Below are positions 8,658 through 15,885 of a stretch of 64,000 bases of DNA, one piece after another. Under the pieces are notes generated by a model. It worked only from the letters and a program-made list of their open reading frames with translations, was not told where the DNA came from and did not search any database. Made by a program: the position numbers and the translations under genes. Each line of letters begins with the position of its first letter. The first letter of the stretch is position 1. Source of the stretch: an uncultured Bacteroidales bacterium (GTDB lineage Bacteria > Bacteroidota > Bacteroidia > Bacteroidales > UBA932); assembly GCA_945948555.1 (NCBI GenBank), contig CAMFBM010000006.1, positions 1 to 64,000 on the forward strand, in the 5' to 3' direction.

Positions 8658-9305
8658 TTAATGCAATTTCAGATTGTTGAGGGCATATTCCCTGCACCAT
8701 TCGCTGATTCCGCAATCCGCGCATTTGGGCTTTCTTGCCGTGCAGACATATCTCCCGTGCAGAATGAGCCAGTGATGAGCCAGGGGCCTGAGTTCTCCCG
8801 GAATCAGTTCCGTCAGGTCTTTCTCCACTTTTTCCACGGTGTTTCCGTCGGAGAGTCCGATTCTACGGGAAACTCTGAACACGTGGGTGTCCACTGCAAT
8901 GACCTGTTTGTCGTAGATTACCGAAGCGATGACATTTGCGGTTTTCCTTCCGACTCCCGGCAATTTGACCAGTTCGTCAGGCTCATCGGGAACAATGCCG
9001 CCGAACTCTTCGAGCAGTTTTTGTGCCATCCCGATGAGATTCTTCGCCTTGTTGTTGGGAAAAGTAATGGATTTAATCAGTGAAAATACTTCATCAAAGG
9101 ATGCCTCTGCCAGTGATTCCGGAGTGGGAAACCTTTTGAAAATCAGCGGGGTGTGCATATTTACCCTCCTGTCGGTGCACTGCGCCGAGAGAATCACCGC
9201 AATCAGAAGGTGAAAAGGCGTGTCGTAATCCAGTTCCGTCTGCGCCGTAGGCATATTCCTGCTGAACCACCCGATCAGCCCGGCAATCCTTTCACTTGTT
9301 TCCAT
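8658..9305 (-). CDS. nth: Endonuclease III (DNA glycosylase/AP lyase)
   Basis: A 215-residue enzyme that removes oxidised pyrimidines in base-excision repair. The helix-hairpin-helix LPGVGRKTANVIASV holds the catalytic Lys, and the catalytic Asp is in VDTHVFRVSRRIGL. The [4Fe-4S] loop is intact with spacing C-x6-C-x2-C-x5-C (CTARKPKCADCGISEWC). The start METSERIAGL at 9305 is preferred to an in-frame upstream Met because it gives the family length; it overlaps the 3' end of ftsE by 14 bases, pointing to coupled translation. Confidence 0.95.
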   Translation of the reverse strand: METSERIAGLIGWFSRNMPTAQTELDYDTPFHLLIAVILSAQCTDRRVNMHTPLIFKRFPTPESLAEASFDEVFSLIKSITFPNNKAKNLIGMAQKLLEEFGGIVPDEPDELVKLPGVGRKTANVIASVIYDKQVIAVDTHVFRVSRRIGLSDGNTVEKVEKDLTELIPGELRPLAHHWLILHGRYVCTARKPKCADCGISEWCREYALNNLKLH

Positions 9306-10140
9306 CCTCTTCCTCCTCTTTCGTTTCTTCACCAGCCTCACTCACCTTTCCCTCGCCAACCTCAGCCGTCTCACGGGTCTCATTCACCTTACCCTCAGCG
9401 ACCTCAGCCACTTCACCTGCCGCCTTGTCCTCAGCCACCTCACAACCATCATCTCCGCTCTCAATCTTCTCCCGGCACCCCTCGTCCGAGCAGACCATCA
9501 TCCTTCCTTTGTATTTTTCACAGATGTTAAGATTGTGCGTCACCATCACAACGGCCGTTCCCTCTTCCCGATTGATCCTGCAAATCAGCTGCATAATCCC
9601 GTCGGCCGTCTCCGGGTCGAGATTTCCGGTAGGTTCATCGGCAAGAATCACCTGTGGACGGTTCAGAAGGGCACGAGCAATCGCAATCCTCTGCTGCTCT
9701 CCTCCGGAAAGCTGGTGGGGCATCTTGTGCGCCTTGTGTCCCATCCCTACGGCCTCCAGGACCTCCCTGATACGTTCCCTGATAGTCTCCCTGTCCTTCC
9801 AACCGGTTGCCCTGAGCACGAATTCCAGGTTCTCATCCACGCTTCTGTCCATCAGCAGCTGAAAATCCTGAAAAACCACTCCCATCTTCCTTCGAAGGAA
9901 AGGTATTTGCTTGTCTTTTATTGATCTAAGATCATATCCGCACACCTTCCCCTCTCCTTTCATAAGCGGATTCTCGGCAATAATCGTTCTTATAATCGAT
10001 GTCTTTCCCGTTCCGACCTTCCCGACAATATAAACGAAATCTCCCGGAAAGACCTTCATATCAAGGTCATATATCACTGTAGTCTCGCCGTTCAGAATAT
10101 CTGCGTCCCTGAACGAAATGACAGGTGTTCTCTCTTCCAT
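9292..10140 (-). CDS. ftsE: Cell-division ABC transporter ATPase FtsE, with acidic repeat tail
   Basis: A 282-residue ABC ATPase. Walker A is GKVGTGKTS, the Q-loop is in VVFQDFQLL, the signature is LSGGEQQRIAIARAL, Walker B is VILADEPTGNLD, and the switch His is in MVTHN. FtsE pairs with FtsX at the division site to activate peptidoglycan hydrolases; no ftsX lies in the window. The domain ends near residue 225. About 55 further residues (228-282) form a Glu-rich, repetitive tail (VAEGKVNETRETAEVGEGKVSE), not typical of FtsE. Its last codons overlap nth. LolD/MacB-type ATPases are close relatives, but length, motifs and the single-gene setting favour FtsE. Confidence 0.85.
   Translation of the reverse strand: MEERTPVISFRDADILNGETTVIYDLDMKVFPGDFVYIVGKVGTGKTSIIRTIIAENPLMKGEGKVCGYDLRSIKDKQIPFLRRKMGVVFQDFQLLMDRSVDENLEFVLRATGWKDRETIRERIREVLEAVGMGHKAHKMPHQLSGGEQQRIAIARALLNRPQVILADEPTGNLDPETADGIMQLICRINREEGTAVVMVTHNLNICEKYKGRMMVCSDEGCREKIESGDDGCEVAEDKAAGEVAEVAEGKVNETRETAEVGEGKVSEAGEETKEEEEDGNK
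9295..9459 (-). repeat. Low-complexity acidic repeat tail of ftsE
   Basis: Imperfect repeats encoding EVAEGKV/EVGEGKV and Glu runs extend the ftsE frame past the ABC domain. The DNA is a purine-rich, one-sided composition unlike the domain upstream. Confidence 0.75.
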
Positions 10141-10200
10141 ATAGTTAATATTTACGGTATATATCTAACTGTATATTAAATATTTATAAATATATATCAA

Positions 10201-11565
10201 TCATTTGAACAGCGCGCGGCAAAGGGCCGGGACATCGGAAATACGGACTACCTGGATTCCGTCGGGGACATTTTCACAACCGCTGAGCGAGGAGATGAAT
10301 ATTTTCCTGAAACCCAGCCTCTGCGCTTCTGTGACCCTGCGCTCCGTCTGTGACACCGGCCTGATTTCCCCGCTCAGGCCGACCTCGGCGGCAAAGCAGA
10401 CATCCGGAGGAATTGGAAGGTCGAAATTCGATGACAGCAGGGCGCATATAACGGCAAGATCGCAGGCGGGGTCGTTCACCCTCAGACCTCCTGCCATGTT
10501 CAGGAATACATCCTTGGCGCTGAGTTTGAAACCGGCCCTCTTCTCGAGCACGGCCAAAAGCATATTGAGACGGCGAACATCGAAGCCGGTAGCGGATCTC
10601 TGAGGGGTTCCGTATGCTGCTGTGCTTACAAGTGCTTGAACCTCAATAAGTAACGGGCGGCTCCCGTCAAGCGTGGCCCCGACGGCGATTCCGCTGAGAT
10701 TTTCTTCGTGGGCCGGGATGAGCATTTCCGACGGGTTCGGCACCTCGCGCAATCCCTTGCCTGTCATCTCGAAGACTGCAAGTTCCGCAGTCGAGCCGAA
10801 ACGGTTTTTTATGCTGCGCAGGATGCGGTAGGCTCCTCTGTTCTCGCCCTCAAACTGAAGCACCACGTCAACAATGTGCTCCAGAATCTTCGGCCCGGCA
10901 ATGCTGCCCTCCTTGGTGATGTGCCCGATGAGTATCACCGGCACTCCGGTCTCCTTGGCGAACCTCAGGAGCAGGGCTGCCGTTTCCTTGATCTGTGAAA
11001 CGGACCCCGGTGAGGACTCCACATTCTGTGAGAACATCGTCTGAACCGAGTCCACTATCATCAAATCCGGCATAATCTCCCGGGCGTGACGCAGAATGTC
11101 TTCCATTCGCGTTTCGCTGTAAATCAGGCAGTTGCTGTCGTCTCCCCCGATTCGTGCGGCCCTCAGTTTCACCTGTTTCGCGCTTTCCTCACCAGTGACA
11201 TACAGGGTCTTGAGCCCCCCGCAATGCAGGGGAATCTGTAGCGACAGGGTTGACTTTCCGATGCCCGGCTCTCCTCCAATGAGCACCAGAGAGCCTTCCA
11301 CGAGACCGCCTCCGAGAATCCTGTCCACCTCGCCGTTGTTGAGGGAAATCCTGTTTTCGCTCGTCGAGTCAATCTCCGAAAGTTTCATCGGCCGCGAACT
11401 TCCCCCGGGGATGTCCCTGCTCCCTGAGGACTGTCTTTTGCCGGTCGCCACCGTCTCCTCCACCATCGTGTTCCATTCTCCGCACGCGGGACAACGCCCC
11501 ATCCACTTAGGACTCTCGTTCCCGCAGCTGGTGCAGAACCAGGATGTCTTCACTTTGTTTGCCAT
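10201..11565 (-). CDS. radA: DNA repair protein RadA (Sms)
   Basis: A 454-residue RadA, a RecA-like helicase that processes recombination intermediates. The N-terminal zinc finger is CTSCGNESPKWMGRCPAC. The ATPase has Walker A GGEPGIGKSTLSLQ and Walker B DLMIVDSVQTM. The RadA-specific KNRFG motif is present (SIKNRFGSTAELAVFEM), and the C-terminal third is the Lon-like domain. Start MANKVKTSWFCTSCG at 11565 puts the zinc finger near the N-terminus as in the family; an upstream in-frame Met would add seven residues. It is separated from ftsE by 60 AT-rich bases and probably has its own promoter. Confidence 0.95.
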   Translation of the reverse strand: MANKVKTSWFCTSCGNESPKWMGRCPACGEWNTMVEETVATGKRQSSGSRDIPGGSSRPMKLSEIDSTSENRISLNNGEVDRILGGGLVEGSLVLIGGEPGIGKSTLSLQIPLHCGGLKTLYVTGEESAKQVKLRAARIGGDDSNCLIYSETRMEDILRHAREIMPDLMIVDSVQTMFSQNVESSPGSVSQIKETAALLLRFAKETGVPVILIGHITKEGSIAGPKILEHIVDVVLQFEGENRGAYRILRSIKNRFGSTAELAVFEMTGKGLREVPNPSEMLIPAHEENLSGIAVGATLDGSRPLLIEVQALVSTAAYGTPQRSATGFDVRRLNMLLAVLEKRAGFKLSAKDVFLNMAGGLRVNDPACDLAVICALLSSNFDLPIPPDVCFAAEVGLSGEIRPVSQTERRVTEAQRLGFRKIFISSLSGCENVPDGIQVVRISDVPALCRALFK

Positions 11566-11838
11566 TTCAACGCACATTTTTTTCACGCCGCACTGTCATT
11601 TGGAATGGCTCCGTGCGGCAATAATCTTTTCCGTCTGCAAACCTTGGATTTTCGGCGTAGTTCTCCAAACCCAGGGTTTGTAATGCAAAAGTAAAAAAAT
11701 TGTGCTGATAATTCATTTCCAGACGAAACTTGTATTTGTAAAATGCTCCAACTCTGCAAACAAAAAAAAGATATTGTTCTTGGCAGGACAATATCTAATC
11801 ACATCTGCTCACTATGGAGCAAATCACGCGGCGACTCC
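11566..11838. other. Gap between radA and the cysteine-rich gene; radA leader
   Basis: About 270 bases without a convincing gene. On the minus strand CAAAAGTA at 11686-11693 reads TACTTTTG, a Bacteroidetes -7 box, which would give radA a leader of about 110 bases. No clear -33 element was found at the standard spacing. Open frames here have no recognisable protein. Confidence 0.5.
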
Positions 11839-12063
11839 TTACTCAGCCTTCTGGCAGTTTCCGCAGCAAGTAGAGTCAGCGCAAGCTTTTGTGCTGTCGC
11901 AGCACTCTTTGCAGCATTTTGTTGAGTCATCGCAGGCTTTGGTCTCTGAGCAGCACTCGGTGTTCTCAGTAGCCTCGGCTTTCTTGCAGTTGTTGCAGCA
12001 AGAACAGGAAGTTGCAGCAGCCAGAAGGGCTACGGCAGCAAGAGTCATCAATACCTTTTTCAT
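11839..12063 (-). CDS. Small cysteine-rich predicted lipoprotein
   Basis: A 74-residue protein beginning MKKVLMTLAAVALLAAATSC, a clear export signal with lipobox-like AATSC, so the mature protein would be a lipid-anchored peptide of about 55 residues. That mature part has about 15 cysteines, many as CC pairs (SCCNNC, ECC, KCCKECC, TCCGNC), with Lys, Glu, Asp and Thr between, in an imperfect repeat of about 15 residues (ETKACDDSTKCCKECC, DSTKACADSTCCGNC). Such content could mean metal binding or disulfide-rich structure, but no family is recognised and no function is claimed. It has a very good promoter of its own. Confidence 0.75.
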   Translation of the reverse strand: MKKVLMTLAAVALLAAATSCSCCNNCKKAEATENTECCSETKACDDSTKCCKECCDSTKACADSTCCGNCQKAE

Positions 12064-12103
12064 AGTACCAATAAAAATTTAATTGAACTTAGATTCAAAG
12101 GCG

Positions 12104-12134
12104 CAAAAGTAGTCAGAAAAATGATAATATCAAA
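12104..12134 (-). promoter_or_regulatory. Promoter of the cysteine-rich lipoprotein gene
   Basis: On the minus strand TTTG (12131-12134), exactly 19 bases, then TACTTTTG (12104-12111) match the Bacteroidetes housekeeping promoter TTTG-N19-TAnnTTTG at every defined position. The start codon lies 40 bases below the -7 box. Confidence 0.8.
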
Positions 12135-12140
12135 TTTTAA

Positions 12141-12647
12141 TTATAAAATGTTACCTTGTGTTTTCGGTAGATTGTAAACTTCCATATCGTGAATGGTTCC
12201 GTTATCGATATGAAAACGCAGCGCTGTTCTTACAGTATGAAAGCCAAAAATCCCTGCGGCTCCCGGATTGATAACCAAAAGGTCGTTTTCCTTGTCATTT
12301 ATCACTTTTAATATGTGTGAATGGCCGCAAATGAAAATATCGGGCTTATATTCTCTAATCAGTGAATATGCCCTCCTGTCATATTTCCCAGGATAGCCTC
12401 CGATGTGTGTCATCAGAATTTTCATTCCCTCGCATTCGAAGAACCTGAAAAGGGGATTATCGTACCTGAGTTCCTGTCCGTCACAATTGCCATAGACCCC
12501 TTTGAGTGGCTTGAAAGCGGAAATCACTCCGAAGGTCTCGAAATTGCCGAAGTCCCCGGCGTGCCAGATTTCGTCAACCGGTTCAAGGAAATCCCGCAGC
12601 GGCTTGTCGAAGGTGCCGTGTGTGTCTGAAAGCAAACCTATGTACAT
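12141..12647 (-). CDS. YfcE/MJ0936-type metallophosphoesterase
   Basis: A protein of 168 residues with the calcineurin-like phosphoesterase metal site: LLSDTHG (D-x-H), WHAGDFG (G-D), GNCDG (G-N-C/H-D), MTHIGG and ICGHSHI (G-H-S/T-H). Members hydrolyse phosphodiesters, and the physiological substrate is usually unknown. The start MYIGLLSDTHG at 12647 puts the first metal motif at the N-terminus, as in relatives; the 11 extra in-frame residues upstream have no counterpart. It is divergent from rsmE, 110 bases away. Confidence 0.9.
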   Translation of the reverse strand: MYIGLLSDTHGTFDKPLRDFLEPVDEIWHAGDFGNFETFGVISAFKPLKGVYGNCDGQELRYDNPLFRFFECEGMKILMTHIGGYPGKYDRRAYSLIREYKPDIFICGHSHILKVINDKENDLLVINPGAAGIFGFHTVRTALRFHIDNGTIHDMEVYNLPKTQGNIL

Positions 12648-12757
12648 TGTCTTGTGTTTTTCTGACTGCAAAAATATCAATTTTGGTGCGGAAAGAGAAA
12701 ATGTTTTCTCAACGGAATATGAAAATTCCTATATTTGCAAACTTTGTGGAGTCAGAT

Positions 12758-13474
12758 ATGGAACTTTTTTATTCAGGAGATATTGCCGGCGGAATCTGCC
12801 GTCTTCAGGGCGACGAGGCATCTCATTGTGTCAAAGTGCTTAGGCACAGGGCCGGAGACCTTGTCAATGTGATTGATGGAGAGGGGAACCTGATGAAATG
12901 CTCCATTCTGGAGGCCTCCCCGAAATGTACCGTCTGCTCGGTCGAAGACAGGATTCCCGGCTGGGGGGCCCATCCCTACAGTCTCACCCTCGCCGTTTGT
13001 CCGACCAAGAATGCCGACAGGTACGAATGGTTTGCAGAGAAAGCGTGTGAAATTGGAGTTGACACAATCGTCCCTCTGATAGGGGAGAGATCTGAACGGA
13101 AGGTCTTCAAGACCGACCGCCTGTGCCGCATCCTTCTTTCAGCCACAAAGCAGTCCCTCAAGGCAGCTGTTCCCATGGTCCGGGAGCCACTGTCTGTCAA
13201 GGACTTTCTCAACGAACCCTCCGAAGGTTTGAAACTGATTGCCTGCTGTTTTGAAAATGGGGAGGTTCCCCGTGTTTCGATCAGGCAAGCCCTTGAGGAA
13301 TATGACGGCTGTCAGGTCACCGTACTGATAGGTCCCGAGGGGGATTTTTCCCCTGAGGAGGTAACTCTTGCAATTTCAAAGGGATATGTGCCGGTCCACC
13401 TGGGTGCATCGCGCCTGAGGACTGAGACGGCGGCGGTCACGGCTGCCTCGGCTGCGTATTTCAGATATATGTAA
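12758..13474 (+). CDS. rsmE: 16S rRNA (uracil-1498-N3)-methyltransferase
   Basis: A 238-residue SPOUT methyltransferase that makes m3U1498 in 16S rRNA. The N-terminal PUA-like domain contains DEASHCVKVLRHRAGD. The C-terminal SAM-binding knot has VTVLIGPEGDFSPEE and HLGASRLRTETAAVTA, both signatures of the family. The start MELFYSGDIAGG at 12758 fits the family length; in-frame codons further upstream lie in the AT-rich leader. The deformylase gene starts five bases after the stop, so the two are likely co-transcribed. Confidence 0.94.
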   Translation: MELFYSGDIAGGICRLQGDEASHCVKVLRHRAGDLVNVIDGEGNLMKCSILEASPKCTVCSVEDRIPGWGAHPYSLTLAVCPTKNADRYEWFAEKACEIGVDTIVPLIGERSERKVFKTDRLCRILLSATKQSLKAAVPMVREPLSVKDFLNEPSEGLKLIACCFENGEVPRVSIRQALEEYDGCQVTVLIGPEGDFSPEEVTLAISKGYVPVHLGASRLRTETAAVTAASAAYFRYM

Positions 13475-13479
13475 GGAAT

Positions 13480-14268
13480 ATGAAAAAATTGAATCCCGAT
13501 TCACTTTCCGTTGTGTTTGCCCTTGCCGTGACTGCGGCAGTGGTACTCTGCATTTATTTCACATCCCGCCGTCCGGACACTTCTTCAGGTCTGACGCTTA
13601 CACCGGAGGAATTGGCTCTGATAGATTCACAGGACAGCCTTATGCGCGTATTCACTGTAGCCGACACCTCGGATGTCAGGGTATTGAGGACCATCTCGCG
13701 GGATTTCTCAGCGGCCGACCTGCTGACAGAAGCCTATTCAAGGCTATGCACCCTGATGGTAGCCACAGTTACTTCTCCTGCACAGGACGGTGTCGGAATC
13801 GCCGGACCGCAGGTCGGACTGGACCGCCGTGTGGTTGCCGTCCAGCGTTTTGACAAGGAAGGTTTCCCGTTTGAGGTCTATGCCAACATCCGGATTGAGG
13901 AAGTTCACGGGGAAATGGTCGAAGGTCCGGAAGGCTGCCTTTCGGTTCCTGGAATGAGGGGCGTGGTGATGCGCTATCCCGAGATTGTCATCTCGTATGT
14001 CAATGTGGATTCCCTTCGAGCTTCATTCCCGACAGCTTCCAGTTACGGACAAGGTCCGGAACACTCCAAATCAAGGAAATACACGGCTGCAGAGGCCCTC
14101 TCAGGGAAAATTGCCGGGGTCAATCTCGCCGACTACACGGTACGGGAGACGGTTGGCGGTTTCTCCGCAATAATTTTCCAACACGAGACCGACCATCTTG
14201 ACGGTATCCTCTATACCGACAAGGTCGTGGACGGCAGCCTCGCCTGCATTGCTCCGAATCAGAAATGA
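13480..14268 (+). CDS. Membrane-anchored peptide deformylase-like protein
   Basis: A 262-residue protein with the three deformylase motifs: GVGIAGPQVG (residues 104-113, motif GxGxAAxQ), EGCLSVPG (151-158, metal Cys) and QHETDHLDG (234-242, metal His and catalytic Glu). Unlike ordinary Def (about 165-190 residues) it begins with a hydrophobic helix (VVFALAVTAAVVLCIYF, residues 11-27) followed by a polar stretch, so the catalytic domain would lie outside the cytoplasm. About 45 residues between motifs 2 and 3 (178-224) look like an insertion. A role outside start-methionine processing is plausible but unproven. It shares a transcript direction with rsmE, five bases upstream. Confidence 0.85.
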   Translation: MKKLNPDSLSVVFALAVTAAVVLCIYFTSRRPDTSSGLTLTPEELALIDSQDSLMRVFTVADTSDVRVLRTISRDFSAADLLTEAYSRLCTLMVATVTSPAQDGVGIAGPQVGLDRRVVAVQRFDKEGFPFEVYANIRIEEVHGEMVEGPEGCLSVPGMRGVVMRYPEIVISYVNVDSLRASFPTASSYGQGPEHSKSRKYTAAEALSGKIAGVNLADYTVRETVGGFSAIIFQHETDHLDGILYTDKVVDGSLACIAPNQK

Positions 14269-14305
14269 TTCTGTCAGAGGATGAAAAATTCTGTCAGAGG
14301 ATGAA
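14268..14305. repeat. 20-bp tandem duplication at the 3' end of the deformylase gene
   Basis: ATTCTGTCAGAGGATGAA occurs twice at 20-base spacing, beginning at the final base of the stop codon of the deformylase gene. Confidence 0.85.
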
Positions 14306-14343
14306 TTTTTTATATAGTTTTATATGCGCGCGAAGATTTTTGC

Positions 14344-14351
14344 TATCTTTG
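14344..14351 (+). promoter_or_regulatory. Predicted -7 box (TATCTTTG) of the fimbrial operon
   Basis: TATCTTTG matches TAnnTTTG and is the best promoter element upstream of the fimbrial operon. A poor -33 element (TTTATATG, 14318-14325) lies about 18 bases upstream. The predicted transcription start falls in the C8A10 run that follows at once. Confidence 0.6.
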
Positions 14352-14369
14352 CCCCCCCCAAAAAAAAAA
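14352..14369 (+). repeat. C8A10 homopolymer pair at the presumed transcription start
   Basis: Eight C (14352-14359) are followed by ten A (14360-14369), directly after the -7 box. Both runs are slippage-prone. Position at the initiation site means length changes could alter transcription start or strength. Confidence 0.85.
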
Positions 14370-14432
14370 GTGGGATTTTTTTACCAAAAGGGTGGTGCCT
14401 TCTCAGAAGAGTGATCCCCTAAAAGGTTTTAT

Positions 14433-15885
14433 ATGTTGTCAGTCAAGAAGATAGTTTTTATATTGGGGGGGGGTAATCCTTTCTGCAGTAATCTGTTCTG
14501 CCTCTGCAAAGACAGAATCGGTTTCTGATAGTATAACTGTCTCTGACAGCCTGACGGTTCAGATTTTCTTTCATCGGGGTAAGTCTTTCCTGGATCCCGA
14601 ATTGAGTGACAACCGGGAGAATCTCAGGCGTTTCTTTGTCTCCCTTGACAGTCTTTCCCGTTTGAGGAACATTGCAATAGATAGTGTTGTCCGTGTCCGA
14701 CCGTCGGCATCTCCTGAAGGGAAAATCGGAGAGAATGAAGCCTTGTGCAAAAGGCGTGCAGATCTGGCAGTTGCCATATTCAGGAAAAAAGGTCTTTCCG
14801 GTTCTGAATTTGAAATCAATTCTTCGGGTGAGGATTGGAGCACACTCTCGATGCTTCTGAAGAAATCCGGGCTGAAGGGAAGCGAAGAAGCGACCCGGAT
14901 AATTGACGACACACCGGTATATGTCATTCGCAGAGGGAAAATTGTCGGCGGACGCAAGAAGGCTGCTATGGATATGTGGAGGGGCCGGTTCTGGTGGAAG
15001 ATGGACAGGTTGTTCTTTCCTCTTTTGAGGCAGGTCACTCTGACTGTCACCTATTCTGACAAGAACAGGGTTCCGGGTAAATGTGTTTCTGTCGCTGCAG
15101 AGAATTCGGAAGAATGTTCCGACCGTCTGGCTGTAGTCAAATCACCATTGCCGGAGCCCCTGGTTGCCTCCTCTCTGACATCACTTGAAACTCCCCTTCG
15201 TTCTCTGTTGTGTGATCATGCGGCATTTTCGTCCCAGCAGACCTTCTCCGGCCGGAAAAACCATACGGCCCTACAGACCATCCCCTACGGACAAAAGTCA
15301 TTACACGGAGGCATCCGGGCTTGCAAACCTGTCCTTGCCCTGAAGACAAACCTGCTTTTTGATGCAGCCTCCCTGCTGAATCTCGGTGTCGAAGTTCCGA
15401 TTGGAAGCCGGTTCAGCCTGGCTGCCGATGTGGTTTTCCCTTGGTGGCGCAACCGCAGTAAAGATGTTACAATCCAGATGTTGGGAGGAACCCTCGAAGG
15501 CCGTTACTGGTTCGGGAAAAGAGTCGATAGGGAACCGATGACAGGCTTTTTTGCCGGCATATACACCGGAGCGGGCTACTTCGACTTCCAACTCGGAACC
15601 CTTACCCGGGGCAATGGAGTCCAGGGAAATTTCTACCTTCTAGGCGGAGTCAGTGCGGGATTTGCCCACAGAATCAGTAACAGCCTCAGACTTGAATACA
15701 GCATTGGAGCGGGTTATCTCCGCTGCGACTTTCAGGAATACTTCAGCGCGAAGGACACCAAATTCGGTGACATAAAGGCAATCGCTTACCCCTGGGAAGC
15801 AAAGCGACTTTCAGGCTTCCTGCCGACAAAGGCTTCTGTCTCACTGGTTTGGATGATTCATTCCAAAAAAGGAGGTGAGCGATGA
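14433..15885 (+). pseudogene. DUF3575/OmpA-like first gene of the fimbrial operon, frame broken by G9 tract
   Basis: Translation from ATG 14433 gives MLSVKKIVFILGGG, then leaves frame and stops at 14526-14528 after 31 residues. The downstream frame continues as VILSAVICSASAKTESVSD and runs to 15885. The two join into a normal signal peptide if the G run at 14465-14473 had eight G instead of nine, giving a 483-residue protein. Residues about 85-120 contain an OmpA-like fragment (RPSASPEGKIGENEALCKRRAD). The C-terminal third is a DUF3575-type domain (KTNLLFDAASLLNLGVEVPI, then FSLAADVVFPWW), a predicted outer-membrane barrel-like module often encoded with fimbrial subunits. The last four bases overlap the next start codon. 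It is best viewed as a reversible OFF state, or a homopolymer sequencing error, rather than a dead gene. Confidence 0.85.
14465..14473 (+). repeat. G9 homopolymer in the signal-peptide coding region
   Basis: Nine consecutive G interrupt the frame between the charged start and hydrophobic core of the DUF3575 protein's signal peptide. Removing one G (or adding two) restores the frame. Confidence 0.95.

Noticed and set aside
11702..12082. Plus-strand open frames opposite the cysteine-rich gene
   Set aside because: They are antisense reflections of the signal peptide and Cys codons and contain no family motif.
14602..15885. DUF3575 gene starting at TTG 14602 as an intact gene
   Set aside because: That start would omit the signal peptide needed for an exported protein, and a matching signal peptide lies just upstream, broken only by the G run.
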